Positions 52,247 through 63,108 of a stretch of 64,000 nt of DNA are shown in pieces. This DNA comes from an uncultured Pelagibacteraceae bacterium (GTDB lineage Bacteria > Pseudomonadota > Alphaproteobacteria > Pelagibacterales > Pelagibacteraceae): the NCBI GenBank assembly GCA_902560855.1, contig CACENJ010000004.1:20356-84355 (forward strand), written 5' to 3'. Below the pieces are notes generated by a model. The model was not told the origin of the DNA. It did not search any database and worked only from the letters and a program-made list of their open reading frames with translations. Within the stretch, counting starts at the first letter, position 1, and each line of letters starts with the position of its first letter. Both the position numbers and the translations under genes were made by a program.

Positions 52247-53452
52247 CTTTTTCTTTAAATTAACATTCAGCTGATCTAAAAATTGATTAGTAGTCAGATA
52301 TTTTGTTGAGGGTCCAATTAAAATTGCTAAATCTTTAGTCATCGATCCGTTTTCAACAGTTTCTACACAAACTTTTTCTAAAGTTTTTACAAATTTTTTT
52401 AAATCTTCATTACCATCTAACTTTCCACGATGAAATAAACCTCTTGCCCATGCAAAAATAGAAGCAATAGGATTTGTTGATGTTTCTTTACCTTGTTGAT
52501 GCATTCTATAGTGTCTTGTGACAGTACCATGTGCCGCTTCAGATTCTATAGTATTGCCATCTGGTGACATTAAAATACTAGTCATGAGCCCTAAAGAACC
52601 AAAGCCTTGAGCAATTGTATCAGACTGTACATCCCCATCATAATTTTTACATGCCCAAATGTAATTTCCATTCCACTTCATTGCGCAAGCTACCATGTCA
52701 TCTATAAGTCTGTGTTCATAAGTGATTTTTCTTTCTTCAAATTTTTTTTTAAATTCTTTCTCATATATATCTTGGAATAAATCTTTAAATCTTCCATCGT
52801 ATTTTTTTAAAATTGTATTTTTAGTTGAAAGATAAACTGGCCATTTTCTATTAAGACCATAATTCATGCAAGCTCTAGCAAAATCTTTTATAGATTGATC
52901 TAGATTATACATTGATAGTGCAACACCTGGTCCTGGAAAATTAAAAACTTCAAATTCTTTTTTTTCTTTTCCATCATCGGAAGTCCACTTAATTTCTAAT
53001 TTACCTTTTCCAGGAACACTAAAATCTGTTGCTCTATACTGGTCACCAAATGCATGTCTTCCTATACAAATTGGATTAGTCCAGCTAGGAACTAATTTTG
53101 GGATATTTTTGCATATTATTGGTTCTCTAAAAACAGTTCCACCAATTATATTTCGAATTGTTCCATTTGGAGAGCGCCACATCTTTTTAAGATTAAATTC
53201 TTTTACTCTTCCTTCATCAGGAGTTATTGTTGCACACTTAATTCCAACACCATTTTTTTTTATTGCATTAGCACAGTCAATTGTTATTTGGTCATTAGTG
53301 CTATCTCGACTTTTTATTCCAAGATCATAGTATTCAATTCCCAAATCAACATAAGGAAGGATTAGTTTATTTTTAATGAAATCCCAAATTACCCTTGTCA
53401 TTTCATCGCCATCTAGCTCTACAATGGGGTTTTTAACCTTAATTTTGCTCAT
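52238..53452 (-). CDS. icd: Isocitrate dehydrogenase (NADP+)
   Basis: '[23 protein letters not shown]', 'GLGLMTSIL'-type region, '[31 protein letters not shown]'. Confidence 0.97.
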   Translation of the reverse strand: MSKIKVKNPIVELDGDEMTRVIWDFIKNKLILPYVDLGIEYYDLGIKSRDSTNDQITIDCANAIKKNGVGIKCATITPDEGRVKEFNLKKMWRSPNGTIRNIIGGTVFREPIICKNIPKLVPSWTNPICIGRHAFGDQYRATDFSVPGKGKLEIKWTSDDGKEKKEFEVFNFPGPGVALSMYNLDQSIKDFARACMNYGLNRKWPVYLSTKNTILKKYDGRFKDLFQDIYEKEFKKKFEERKITYEHRLIDDMVACAMKWNGNYIWACKNYDGDVQSDTIAQGFGSLGLMTSILMSPDGNTIESEAAHGTVTRHYRMHQQGKETSTNPIASIFAWARGLFHRGKLDGNEDLKKFVKTLEKVCVETVENGSMTKDLAILIGPSTKYLTTNQFLDQLNVNLKKKLN

Positions 53453-53528
53453 ATTTGACTATATATCTTAATAATTGAATTTTGGACTTTTATATACATA
53501 TTAATGTGTAATTATCAATTTAAAGATT

Positions 53529-54176
53529 ATGCTAGACAAGGTTTTTCCAAAGATTCACCAAGAAGGTTATAAATTTTTAGTTATAGCCGCCATCATAACT
53601 ATAGTTTTATACTTTTTAAGCAGTTTATTGGGGTTATTGTCTTTGTTGCTTACTGTGTGGGTTTATTATTTTTTTAGAGACCCGGAAAGAATATCAATTA
53701 ACGATGAAAATTATTTGGTTAGTCCTGCAGATGGTTTGGTTTTAGATGTTTCAGAAATGGATGGACCTAAAGAATTAGGGCTGGAAGATAAGAAATTTAA
53801 AAAAGTTAGTATTTTTATGAATGTCTTCGACTGTCATGTAAACAGGTCGCCATGTTCAGGGAAAATTACAGAAATAATTTATAAGCCAGGAAAATTTTTA
53901 AATGCTTCACTAGATAAAGCAAGCGAAGATAATGAGAGAAATTATTTTAAAATTACTAATAAGAATGGTGAAAATATAATTGTCGTGCAAATTGCAGGAT
54001 TGATAGCGAGAAGAATTGTTTGCGAAGCTATAGAAAATCAGGAGATTGATCAAGGTTCTAGAATTGGAATGATACGATTTGGTAGTAGAGTTGATATATA
54101 CTTTGAAAATTATGAACCTTTAATTAAATTAAATCAAAAAACAATTGCTGGAGAAACTCTGTTAGCGAAAAAATAA
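53529..54176 (+). CDS. psd: Phosphatidylserine decarboxylase
   Basis: 'VYYFFRDPERISINDENYLVSPADGLV', 'SIFMNVFDCHVNRSPCSGKI', 'MIRFGSRVDIYF'. Confidence 0.95.
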   Translation: MLDKVFPKIHQEGYKFLVIAAIITIVLYFLSSLLGLLSLLLTVWVYYFFRDPERISINDENYLVSPADGLVLDVSEMDGPKELGLEDKKFKKVSIFMNVFDCHVNRSPCSGKITEIIYKPGKFLNASLDKASEDNERNYFKITNKNGENIIVVQIAGLIARRIVCEAIENQEIDQGSRIGMIRFGSRVDIYFENYEPLIKLNQKTIAGETLLAKK

Positions 54177-54180
54177 ATTT

Positions 54181-54978
54181 ATGGAACCACAAAAGAAAAA
54201 TTTTAAAATAGTTACAAACAGCAAAACAAGAGTAATATTGCCTAACATTCTTACTCTAGTTGGAGTTTGTATTGGCTTAAGTTCTATTAAATTTTCATTA
54301 GATGGAAAGTATGATCTTGCTGTAATAGCTATAGTTGTTGCTGGTGTGCTTGATGGTTTGGACGGACGTGTAGCCAGATTAATAAAAGGAACCTCAAAAG
54401 TTGGTAAAGAACTAGATTCCTTAACAGACGTTATTAGTTTTGGTGTAGCTCCAGCTTTTATAATGTACTTCTGGTCATTAAACAGTTTAGGAAAATTTGG
54501 TTGGTTGTTATGTTTAATCTATGTTGTTTGTGTTGCATTAAGGTTGGCAAGGTTCAATGTTAATTCTAATGAAGAATCGTCATGGAGAGATAATTTTTTT
54601 GAAGGCATACCTTCTCCAGCTGGAGGAATTTTAGTATTAATGCCATTAACTTATAGTTTAAGTGATTTTGGGTTTTTTAATGTAAACTTTAACATTTTAG
54701 TCCCAGTTTTTTTCGTAGTTGTTTCTTTTCTCTTAATAAGTAAAATTCCAACTTACTCATTAAAAAAGATTGTTGTTCCGAGAACAATGACTATCTTTTT
54801 ATTATTTACAATAGTTTTATTTTTCGGTCTACTATTAATATACACATTTAAGGTAATGATTATATCTGGAATACTTTACTTATTTTTTATTCCAATTAGT
54901 ATTTTACATTATTTAAGGTTAAATAAAAAAAATATTTCTCAAAATCTTCAACAAGAAGATCATGAAGATATACTTTAA
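54181..54978 (+). CDS. pssA: CDP-diacylglycerol-serine O-phosphatidyltransferase
   Basis: CDP-alcohol motif 'DGLDGRVARLIKGTSKVGKELDSLTDVISFGVAPA'. Confidence 0.96.
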   Translation: MEPQKKNFKIVTNSKTRVILPNILTLVGVCIGLSSIKFSLDGKYDLAVIAIVVAGVLDGLDGRVARLIKGTSKVGKELDSLTDVISFGVAPAFIMYFWSLNSLGKFGWLLCLIYVVCVALRLARFNVNSNEESSWRDNFFEGIPSPAGGILVLMPLTYSLSDFGFFNVNFNILVPVFFVVVSFLLISKIPTYSLKKIVVPRTMTIFLLFTIVLFFGLLLIYTFKVMIISGILYLFFIPISILHYLRLNKKNISQNLQQEDHEDIL

Positions 54979-55881
54979 ATGAAAGCAAATACAATTGTAT
55001 CTTTAGCAGATTCTAATTATTTTGAGTTATTAAATGAATTAATAGATTCAGTTAAACAATTCGAGCAAAGTAAAAATGTTGCAATATGTATTCTTGATGC
55101 AGGGCTCAAAGAAAATGAAAAAAAAATATTAATAAATAAAGTTGACGAAATAAAAAAAGCTGAATGGGATATAAAAGTTCCTTCATACAAAGTAGGGAAT
55201 AAGGAATGGCTTAAAAGTCAAGTTTCAAGGGCATTTTTGCCTGAATATTTTCCAGGTTATAAAAAGTATTTATGGATAGATGCCGACGCCTGGGTTAACT
55301 CATGGGAAGCTATTGAATTATATTTTAAAGGAAGTGATAATGATAAATTATCAATCTCCACTTCAGCTGATAGAGCGTATAGACAAGTTATAAGGGCCGA
55401 TTGGATATTTGGCGGATTTGCAAAAATTAAATCACAAAACTATAAACATGCGAAGTCATCAGGTTTTTCACAAAAAATTATTCGAACTGTTGCTTTAAAA
55501 CCGCATCTTAACATTGGAGTTTTTTGTCTAAATAAAACAGCTCCACATTGGAATATTTGGAAAAAAAATTTAAAAACTGCATTAAAGTCAGGAAAAATAT
55601 TTGGATCAGAACAAATAGCAATGAATGTAACGATTTATTTTGATAATCTTGAAGTTGAGATTTTGCCAGCATATTGTAACTGGACATTGATTGATGATAT
55701 GAAATATGACACAAAAAAAAATACATTTGTAGAAAACTATTTACCAAACCATCAAATTGGAATAGTGCACTTAGCAGGAAAACACAATAATCATATAAGA
55801 TTAAATAAAAATCATTTAGAAGAAGTAAAAACTTTGGATGGCCATGTAATTAAAAAAAGTTTAAGATTTAAAGCTACTTGA
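54979..55881 (+). CDS. Glycosyltransferase (GT8-like / nucleotide-diphospho-sugar transferase fold)
   Basis: 'YKKYLWIDADAWVNSWEAIELYF' (DxD), 'LNIGVFCLNKTAPHWNIWKKNL', 'EQIAMNVTIYFDNLEVEILPAYCNW'. Confidence 0.65.
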   Translation: MKANTIVSLADSNYFELLNELIDSVKQFEQSKNVAICILDAGLKENEKKILINKVDEIKKAEWDIKVPSYKVGNKEWLKSQVSRAFLPEYFPGYKKYLWIDADAWVNSWEAIELYFKGSDNDKLSISTSADRAYRQVIRADWIFGGFAKIKSQNYKHAKSSGFSQKIIRTVALKPHLNIGVFCLNKTAPHWNIWKKNLKTALKSGKIFGSEQIAMNVTIYFDNLEVEILPAYCNWTLIDDMKYDTKKNTFVENYLPNHQIGIVHLAGKHNNHIRLNKNHLEEVKTLDGHVIKKSLRFKAT

Positions 55882-56489
55882 AAAAAAATAAAATTTCTAA
55901 GAATTGGATCCGTAATCAAAAAAAAGATATTTTTGTACGTCAATCAAAAGTTGAAGGTTATAGATCAAGAGCAGTTTACAAGCTAATAGAAATTGATAAA
56001 AAGTTTAATATTTTAAAAAATGGTATTTCTATAGTTGATCTTGGTTCAGCCCCAGGTAGTTGGTCCCAATATATTTCAAAAAATTTTAAAAATATTAAAT
56101 TAGTATCAATTGACTTAAAAGAAATGGATGAGATAGATAATACTTATCAAATAATGGGAGATTTTAATAATAGCGAATATCAGAAAAAGATTAAAGATTA
56201 TTTTAAATCAAAAGTAGATGTTGTTCTTTCAGATATGGCCGAAAACACTACTGGAAACAAGAATGTTGATGTGATTTCAACTAGCGAACTTTGTAAAGAA
56301 GCTTTGATTTTTTCAAAAGATATTTTAAAAGAAAATGGCTCCTTTGTTTGTAAAATTTTTATGGGTTCCACTTTTGATGAAATTATGAAAGAATCCAAAG
56401 AAATTTTTAAACAAATAAAAGTTTTTAAACCTTCCTCAAGCAAAAAAGGCTCTAAAGAAAGTTTTATTATTTGTAAATTTTTGAGATAA
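55878..56489 (+). CDS. rlmE: 23S rRNA (uridine-2'-O-)-methyltransferase RlmE/RrmJ, TTG start
   Basis: 'SRAVYKLIEIDKKFNILKNGISIVDLGSAPGSWSQY', 'VDVVLSDMAENTTGNKNVD', 'ENGSFVCKIFMG'; TTG overlaps the previous TGA. Confidence 0.95.
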   Translation: MKKNKISKNWIRNQKKDIFVRQSKVEGYRSRAVYKLIEIDKKFNILKNGISIVDLGSAPGSWSQYISKNFKNIKLVSIDLKEMDEIDNTYQIMGDFNNSEYQKKIKDYFKSKVDVVLSDMAENTTGNKNVDVISTSELCKEALIFSKDILKENGSFVCKIFMGSTFDEIMKESKEIFKQIKVFKPSSSKKGSKESFIICKFLR

Positions 56490-56518
56490 AAGCAAATTAT
56501 GTTAATATATCAACACTT

Positions 56519-56983
56519 ATGGAAAAAATAATTATAAAGAATTTTAGTATAACAAAAAAATTTTTTTTTGTAATTTTACTATTTATCCTTAGTTTAAATA
56601 GCGAAGGAAAAGCAAAAGAAAATTTTTTTGAAAAAGCAAAAATTATGTTTGATGAAAATAAAATGGAAGATTCAAAGTTTTTGTTTCAAAGAAATATAGT
56701 TTTTAATCCTAAAGATGCTGAGTCTTACGTTTATCTAGCTAAAATTTTTAATTTTGAAAAAAATGAAAAAGAAGAAAGAAAAAATTTAGAAACAGCACTA
56801 TTGCTGGAACCAAAAAATGAAGAAGCTTTATATATGTTAATTAACATCGAGCTCGAAAAATCAAATTTTTCAGAGGTTAAAGATTTATCTGAAAAATTTG
56901 AAATTGTTTGCTCAAAATTTTGCAATAAAATTGATGATATCAATAAAAAATTAAAAGATATTGACGCTAAGAAAGAAAATTAA
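56519..56983 (+). CDS. TPR-containing protein with signal peptide
   Basis: N-terminal hydrophobic segment, TPR-like 'KDAESYVYLAKIFNFEKNEKEERKNLETALLLEPKNEEALYMLINIELEK'. Confidence 0.6.
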   Translation: MEKIIIKNFSITKKFFFVILLFILSLNSEGKAKENFFEKAKIMFDENKMEDSKFLFQRNIVFNPKDAESYVYLAKIFNFEKNEKEERKNLETALLLEPKNEEALYMLINIELEKSNFSEVKDLSEKFEIVCSKFCNKIDDINKKLKDIDAKKEN

Positions 56984-57007
56984 AAATAATTAGATATTCT
57001 ATTAAAC

Positions 57008-57622
57008 TTAAAAATATTTTTTAAAAGTCTCATTTATTTGAAGGACATCATAATCTACTAACCCTCCTATTATTAATTGAATTGCTACTATTAAAATTAC
57101 AATAAGCCCAACATATCCAATCCATTTGTGTTTTTGAATATAATCTGCAAAATATGTAGCAATAGTGACAATTAAAACAACTGATAATAACAAACCAAAT
57201 ATCATTAGACCATAATTATCTCTTGAAGCAGCTACTACACCAATAACATTGTCGAAACTTAAAGTTATATCTGCTAAAATTACTTTGTACATGCTTTCCA
57301 TAAAAGATGGTTCTTTTGAAATTTTAGTAGGAGATTTTATTTTTCTTTTTTTCCCAAATAAATCTTGTTGAAGATCATGAACAATCCATACTAACAGTGC
57401 TCCACCAATAATTTTAATTATTGCAAACTCAAATAGATAAGTAGCAGATAAAGCAAAAATAACTCTGAATATAAAAGCAGCAAGTACACCGTACATAATT
57501 ATTTTTTTTCTATGCTTAGGTGTAAAATTTGAAGCGATCAGGCCTATGATTATAGCATTATCTGCTGCCATAATTATATCTATGAAAATAATTTGAATAA
57601 GTATTATGGATTGTTCTATCAA
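57008..57622 (-). CDS. TerC/YjbE family integral membrane protein
   Basis: 'IIFIDIIMAADNAIIIGLIASNFTPKHRKKIIMYGVLAAFIFRVIFAL', 'VILADITLSFDNVIGVVAAS'. Confidence 0.93.
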   Translation of the reverse strand: MIEQSIILIQIIFIDIIMAADNAIIIGLIASNFTPKHRKKIIMYGVLAAFIFRVIFALSATYLFEFAIIKIIGGALLVWIVHDLQQDLFGKKRKIKSPTKISKEPSFMESMYKVILADITLSFDNVIGVVAASRDNYGLMIFGLLLSVVLIVTIATYFADYIQKHKWIGYVGLIVILIVAIQLIIGGLVDYDVLQINETFKKYF

Positions 57623-57626
57623 AAAA

Positions 57627-58817
57627 TTAATTTGGTTTGGAGTTGTTGTTTATGTCTTTTAACAAACTAAGACATTTTTTTATTTCTTCAAAAGATATAA
57701 ATTCATTTACTTTATGAGCTTGTTCAATTGAACCAGGTCCACATACCACAGTGCTTATACCAATTTCTTGAAACAATCCTGCTTCGGTTCCAAAAGACAC
57801 AACTTCTTTTGAATTGTCTCCAGTAAGATTAGATATGAAATCACAAGCTTCAGAATTTTCTAATCTATTAAAGCCAATTATCTCACCTATTATTTCTTTT
57901 CTAATTTTTGATTCTGGAAAAATTTTTCTCATTTCAGGTAGAAGTTTTTTATTTGCAAACTCATCCATTTGACTATTTACAAATTCACCATCATTTTTAA
58001 CTACTGGTCTTAGTTCCCAATCAACGCGGCATTTGTCAGCAATTACATTTCTTGCTATACCACCAGAAATTCCACCAATTTGTAAAGTTGTGTAAGGTGG
58101 ATCAAAAACACAATTTTTAGGAGCTTTTGATTTTAATATTTCTCTTAGTTCTATTAATTTATTAATATATTTTACTGCGAATTCAACAGCATTAACCCCC
58201 TTATCAGGCTTAGAACCGTGGCCAGCCAAACCTTCAAAATGAGTTGTGTACTCATAACAACCTTTATGACCGTCGACAATTTTCATGTTAGTTGGTTCTC
58301 CGACAATACAAATTCCCGAAGTTATCTTCTTTTTTTTTAACTCTTCAATCAATATGGGCGCACCTTGACATGCCGTTTCTTCATCAAAAGTGAAAGAAAA
58401 ATGTATATCTCTATCCAAATTGGTTTTTGCAAATATTGGTGCATACGCTAAAGTGCAAGCAATAAACCCCTTCATATCACAAGCTCCTCTTCCAAAAATT
58501 TTATTATCTTTAATTGTTGCAATAAAAGGATCAGTACTCCAATTTTTTGATACAGGAACAACATCAGTATGTCCCGAAAAAATTACTGATTTTTTCTTAC
58601 TAGTTTGTTTTGCTTTTAAAGTTGCAAAAAGATTTACTCTTTTTTTTTCTTCATCATAGGTCTTGAAAGATTCTGCTCCAATGTTTTTTAACAAACTATC
58701 GCAATAATTGATTAAATTATTATTATCTTCGCCAGAAATAGTTTTAAAAGCAATAAGATCAGATAAAATTTTTAAAGAATTTTTGAAAATGATGTCTAAA
58801 TTATTTTCTGTACTCAT
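57627..58817 (-). CDS. argE: Acetylornithine deacetylase (M20 peptidase family)
   Basis: 'VIFSGHTDVVPVSKNWSTDPF', 'IFGRGACDMKGFIACTLA', 'SFGTEAGLFQEIGISTVVCGPGSIEQAHKVNEFI'. Confidence 0.94.
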   Translation of the reverse strand: MSTENNLDIIFKNSLKILSDLIAFKTISGEDNNNLINYCDSLLKNIGAESFKTYDEEKKRVNLFATLKAKQTSKKKSVIFSGHTDVVPVSKNWSTDPFIATIKDNKIFGRGACDMKGFIACTLAYAPIFAKTNLDRDIHFSFTFDEETACQGAPILIEELKKKKITSGICIVGEPTNMKIVDGHKGCYEYTTHFEGLAGHGSKPDKGVNAVEFAVKYINKLIELREILKSKAPKNCVFDPPYTTLQIGGISGGIARNVIADKCRVDWELRPVVKNDGEFVNSQMDEFANKKLLPEMRKIFPESKIRKEIIGEIIGFNRLENSEACDFISNLTGDNSKEVVSFGTEAGLFQEIGISTVVCGPGSIEQAHKVNEFISFEEIKKCLSLLKDINNNSKPN

Positions 58818-58844
58818 AAATAAAATTCATTATATAGTAAACTG

Positions 58845-59186
58845 ATGAAAGAACAAATAACCTACGATATTTTTGATAAAGTTGACATTATGATAGGTAC
58901 TATATTATCAGTAAAAAAAAATATAAAAGCTAGAAAACCTTCATTAATTATAGAGGTTGATTTTGGTAATAAAATTGGAATTAAACAATCTTCTGCCCAA
59001 ATTACAGACTATTATAATGAAGAAAGCTTAAAAGGAAAACAAGTTATTGGTGTTTGCAACTTTCCGGAAAAAAATATTGCAGGTGTAAAGTCAGAATTTC
59101 TTGTTCTCGGAGCTATTGAAGAAGATGGAAAAGTAGTTTTAGTTCATCCATCGCAACCGACAAAAAACGGTTTAAAAATTGCTTAA
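58845..59186 (+). CDS. tRNA-binding domain protein (CsaA-like)
   Basis: 'FDKVDIMIGTILSVKKNIKARKPSLIIEVDFGNKIGIKQSSAQITDYYNEESLKGKQVIGVCNFPEKNIAGVKSEFLVLG'. Confidence 0.93.
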   Translation: MKEQITYDIFDKVDIMIGTILSVKKNIKARKPSLIIEVDFGNKIGIKQSSAQITDYYNEESLKGKQVIGVCNFPEKNIAGVKSEFLVLGAIEEDGKVVLVHPSQPTKNGLKIA

Positions 59187-59198
59187 ACAGAAAGTTTT

Positions 59199-59789
59199 AT
59201 GCATCCAGAAATATTATCATTAAGTTTATTTATGTTAGTTACAAGTTGTTCACCAGGTCCAAATAATATTGTTGCGTCATATTCAGGTTTTAATTTTGGA
59301 TTAACAAAAACAATTCCACATATGTTTGGGGTTATATTTGGATTTACAACTTTAGTAATAGTTATGAACTTTGGATTAATTAATATTTTTAAAAAAATTC
59401 CGTTATTACAAGAAATTTTAAAGTATACCGGATCAATTTTTTTAATTTACTTAGCTTACAAAATTACTTTTTCAAAAATTCAATCTAGTGATTCTTCAAA
59501 TAGTCCGGTAAAATTTATTGAAACTTTTTTATTTCAATTTTTAAACCCCAAAGGTGTAATAGTAGCAATTATAATGGTATCTACTTACGTGGAAAAAGGA
59601 GAAAATTTTATAAATTATTCATCATGGGTAATTGGTGTATCTTTTTTCTTTGCATGCTTCAGCATTATGTTTTGGACCTTAGTTGGAAAATTTTTAAGAA
59701 GATTTGCAACAAATGAAAAATTTATAAAATTATTTAATTACGTAATGTCATTGCTTCTTATAGGTTGTATAGCTACATTTTATTTATAA
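59199..59789 (+). CDS. LysE family translocator
   Basis: 'LVTSCSPGPNNIVASYSGFNFGLTKTIPHMFGVIFGF', 'QFLNPKGVIVAIIMVSTY'. Confidence 0.92.
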   Translation: MHPEILSLSLFMLVTSCSPGPNNIVASYSGFNFGLTKTIPHMFGVIFGFTTLVIVMNFGLINIFKKIPLLQEILKYTGSIFLIYLAYKITFSKIQSSDSSNSPVKFIETFLFQFLNPKGVIVAIIMVSTYVEKGENFINYSSWVIGVSFFFACFSIMFWTLVGKFLRRFATNEKFIKLFNYVMSLLLIGCIATFYL

Positions 59790-59792
59790 AAT

Positions 59793-62462
59793 ATGAAAAC
59801 AGGAAAAAAAAATTCTTATAAATCACTAAAATCAATAAGTGTTAATGCTAAAAGTTACCAATATTATTCTCTGCCAGAAGCTGAAAAAAATGGTTTAAAT
59901 GGAATTTCAAAACTTCCTAAATCACTAAAAGTAATTTTAGAAAACTTGTTAAGATATGAAGACGATAAAACAGTTACAAAGAGTCAAATTGAAGAAATAA
60001 AAAATTGGCTAAAAAATAAAAAATCAACAACAGAAATAGCTTACCGACCCACAAGAGTTTTATTACAAGATTATACGGGGATTCCTGCTGTAGCAGACCT
60101 TGCTGCAATGAGAGAAGCTGTTAAAGAAAAAAATAAAGACCCAAATACAATTAATCCTCTTTCGACTGTAGATTTGGTAATAGATCATTCTGTACAAGTA
60201 GACAAATTTGCAGATAAGAATTCATTAGAAAAAAATGTTGAAATAGAGTTTCAGAGAAATGGGGAAAGATATTCATTTTTAAAATGGGGACAACAAGCAT
60301 TTAATAATTTTAGGATAGTGCCTCCCGGAACTGGTATTTGTCACCAAGTTAATTTAGAATATTTATCAAAGGTAGTTTGGACCGCAGAGTATAATAATGA
60401 AAAATATATATTTCCAGATACTTTAATTGGAACCGATAGTCACACTACAATGGTTAATGGTTTGTCAGTTTTAGGCTGGGGTGTTGGTGGTATTGAAGCA
60501 GAAGCAGCAATGTTAGGCCAACCTATCTCTATGCTTATACCGGAAGTTATTGGATTTGAAATGAAAAATAAATTACCAGAAGGAACTACAGCAACAGATT
60601 TAGTTTTAACAGTTGTTAAAATGCTAAGGGACAAAAAAGTTGTAGGGAAATTTGTTGAATTTTATGGAGATGGTTTAAAAAATTTAACTCTTGCTGACAG
60701 AGCTACAATTGCAAATATGGCACCTGAATACGGTGCTACATGTGGTTTTTTCCCAATTGATAATGAGACTTTAAAATATTTAAGATTTTCAGGTAGGGAT
60801 GAACAAACGATCAAAATAGTCGAAAAATATTCAAAAGAACAAGGTTTATGGTCAAGTACTGACATGGAGTTTACTGACAAGCTTTCTTTAGATATGTCAA
60901 AAGTTGTTCCAACTATTTCTGGGCCAAAGAGACCTCAGGATAAAGTTTTTCTTACAGAAGCATCTTCAAATTTTAAGAAAGTATTTGAAAGCACTACTAA
61001 AAGAAAATTACCAACTATTTCTAAAATAGAAGGATTAGGATATGAAATAAGAGATGGATCAATACTAATAGCAGCTATTACCTCATGCACAAATACATCA
61101 AATCCAAATGTTTTAATTGGAGCAGGATTATTAGCTAAAAAAGCTGTTGAGCTAGGTCTTAAAACGAAACCATGGGTAAAAACTTCTTTAGCTCCAGGAT
61201 CTCAAGTTGTAACAGACTATCTAGCTAAGGCAGGCTTAAATGTTTTTCTTGATGAATTAGGTTTTAATCTTGTTGGTTATGGATGTACGACATGTATTGG
61301 CAACTCCGGACCTCTGCCAGAAAAAATAACTGAAGCAATAAAAAAAGATAATATATATGCTGTTTCTATTTTATCTGGAAATAGAAATTTTGAAGGTCGT
61401 ATATCACCTTTAATCAAAGCAAACTATTTGGCCTCACCCCCACTTGTCGTTGCGTATGCATTGGTTGGAAGAATGGATATTGATTTATATAAAGAAGCTT
61501 TAGGCAAAGATAAAGATGGCAAAGATGTTTATTTAAAAGATCTTTGGCCAACAAACAAAGAAATTGAAGATACTTTAAAAAGATCTTTAAATGCCGAAAT
61601 GTTTGTAAAAAGATATTCAAATATTTTAACAGGGCCAGAACAATGGCAAAAAATAAAAACGGACAAGAGCAGCATCTATAAATGGGATGAAACATCCACA
61701 TATGTAAAAAGACCACCTTTTTTTGAGAATTTAAGTGATGAACCTGAAGGTTTTAAAGAAATTAATGATGCAAGGCCATTATTAATACTTGGAGACATGA
61801 TTACGACAGATCATATTTCACCCGCAGGATCAATTCAAAAAGAAAGTCCCACTGGTGAGTACTTTATGAAACATCAAATATTGCCAAAAGATTACAACTC
61901 ATACGGATCAAGAAGAGGCAACCATGAAGTAATGATGAGAGGAACATTTGCCAATATTAGAATAAAAAATGAAATAGCTCCTGGAACTGAAGGAGGATTT
62001 ACTAAACTTTACCCTGAAGGTAAAGTAATGACAGTTTTTGATGCTGTAGCTGAGTATAAAAAAAGAGGTACAGATTTAATTGTAATAGCAGGAAAAGAGT
62101 ATGGAACAGGATCATCGAGAGATTGGGCAGCAAAAGGAACAAAGCTTTTAGGTATCAAAGCTGTTATTGCAGAAAGCTTTGAGAGAATACATAGATCAAA
62201 TTTAATTGGCATGGGAATTCTTCCATTGCAATTTACAAATGATATAAATAGAACCAATTTAAAATTGGTAGGTTCAGAATTAATAAGCATTTTAAACATT
62301 GAAAAGGGTTTTAAACCAGGGTCAAAACTAGAAGTCGAAATAAAATATGCAGACGCAACAATTAAAAAAATAAAAACTTTATGTAGAATAGATACACAAA
62401 ATGAACTGGAATATTATAAAAATGGTGGAATTTTACAGTATGTTTTGAGAAATATGATTTAG
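59793..62462 (+). CDS. acnA: Aconitate hydratase
   Basis: 'LLQDYTGIPAVADLAAMREA', 'GTDSHTTMVNGLSVLGWGVGGIEAEAAMLGQP', 'GYGCTTCIGNSGPLP', 'KEYGTGSSRDWAAKG'. Confidence 0.98.
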   Translation: MKTGKKNSYKSLKSISVNAKSYQYYSLPEAEKNGLNGISKLPKSLKVILENLLRYEDDKTVTKSQIEEIKNWLKNKKSTTEIAYRPTRVLLQDYTGIPAVADLAAMREAVKEKNKDPNTINPLSTVDLVIDHSVQVDKFADKNSLEKNVEIEFQRNGERYSFLKWGQQAFNNFRIVPPGTGICHQVNLEYLSKVVWTAEYNNEKYIFPDTLIGTDSHTTMVNGLSVLGWGVGGIEAEAAMLGQPISMLIPEVIGFEMKNKLPEGTTATDLVLTVVKMLRDKKVVGKFVEFYGDGLKNLTLADRATIANMAPEYGATCGFFPIDNETLKYLRFSGRDEQTIKIVEKYSKEQGLWSSTDMEFTDKLSLDMSKVVPTISGPKRPQDKVFLTEASSNFKKVFESTTKRKLPTISKIEGLGYEIRDGSILIAAITSCTNTSNPNVLIGAGLLAKKAVELGLKTKPWVKTSLAPGSQVVTDYLAKAGLNVFLDELGFNLVGYGCTTCIGNSGPLPEKITEAIKKDNIYAVSILSGNRNFEGRISPLIKANYLASPPLVVAYALVGRMDIDLYKEALGKDKDGKDVYLKDLWPTNKEIEDTLKRSLNAEMFVKRYSNILTGPEQWQKIKTDKSSIYKWDETSTYVKRPPFFENLSDEPEGFKEINDARPLLILGDMITTDHISPAGSIQKESPTGEYFMKHQILPKDYNSYGSRRGNHEVMMRGTFANIRIKNEIAPGTEGGFTKLYPEGKVMTVFDAVAEYKKRGTDLIVIAGKEYGTGSSRDWAAKGTKLLGIKAVIAESFERIHRSNLIGMGILPLQFTNDINRTNLKLVGSELISILNIEKGFKPGSKLEVEIKYADATIKKIKTLCRIDTQNELEYYKNGGILQYVLRNMI

Positions 62463-62463
62463 C

Positions 62464-63108
62464 ATGGATGAAGATATAGCAGCGATAAACACAAAAACTA
62501 GAAATGAAAAAATAAAAAATTTTTTCATAGAAAATAAAAAAATGATTATTATTTTTTTATCTATATTAGCTTTAATTATTTTTAGCTATTTTGTTTATGA
62601 TGAAATAAATCAAAATAATAAGGCAAAAATTGCAGATAAATATAATATTTCAAAAATTAATTTTATTTCTGGAAACAAATTAAATGTAGAAAAAGAAATG
62701 ATAGAAATAATCCAATCAAAAAACAAAACATACTCACCTCTAGCATTATATTTTTTATTGGATAATAAAATTATTAACTCAAGTGAAAAAGTAAATAACC
62801 TTTTTGATATTTTAATTAAAGATACAAATTTAGACGGAGAAATTAAATATTTAATTATATATAAAAAAGCATTATATAATTCAGATTTTGAAACAGAAAA
62901 TAATATTCTAAACATTTTAAATCCATTAATTAACTCAGATAGTATATTAAAATCACATGCACTTTATTTATTAGGTGAATATTTTTTATCTAAAAATGAA
63001 AAACAGAAATCAAAAGAATTTTTTGAAAAAATTTTAATTTTAGAAAATAGTAATCCCGAAATTAAGATTGAAGCACAAAAAAGAATCCAACGAGATTTCA
63101 GTGAGTAA
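62464..63108 (+). CDS. Single-TM, tetratricopeptide-like protein (YfgM-like, upstream of bamB)
   Basis: N-terminal TM 'MIIIFLSILALIIFSYFVYDEI' followed by helical repeats; position immediately before bamB. Confidence 0.55.
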   Translation: MDEDIAAINTKTRNEKIKNFFIENKKMIIIFLSILALIIFSYFVYDEINQNNKAKIADKYNISKINFISGNKLNVEKEMIEIIQSKNKTYSPLALYFLLDNKIINSSEKVNNLFDILIKDTNLDGEIKYLIIYKKALYNSDFETENNILNILNPLINSDSILKSHALYLLGEYFLSKNEKQKSKEFFEKILILENSNPEIKIEAQKRIQRDFSE

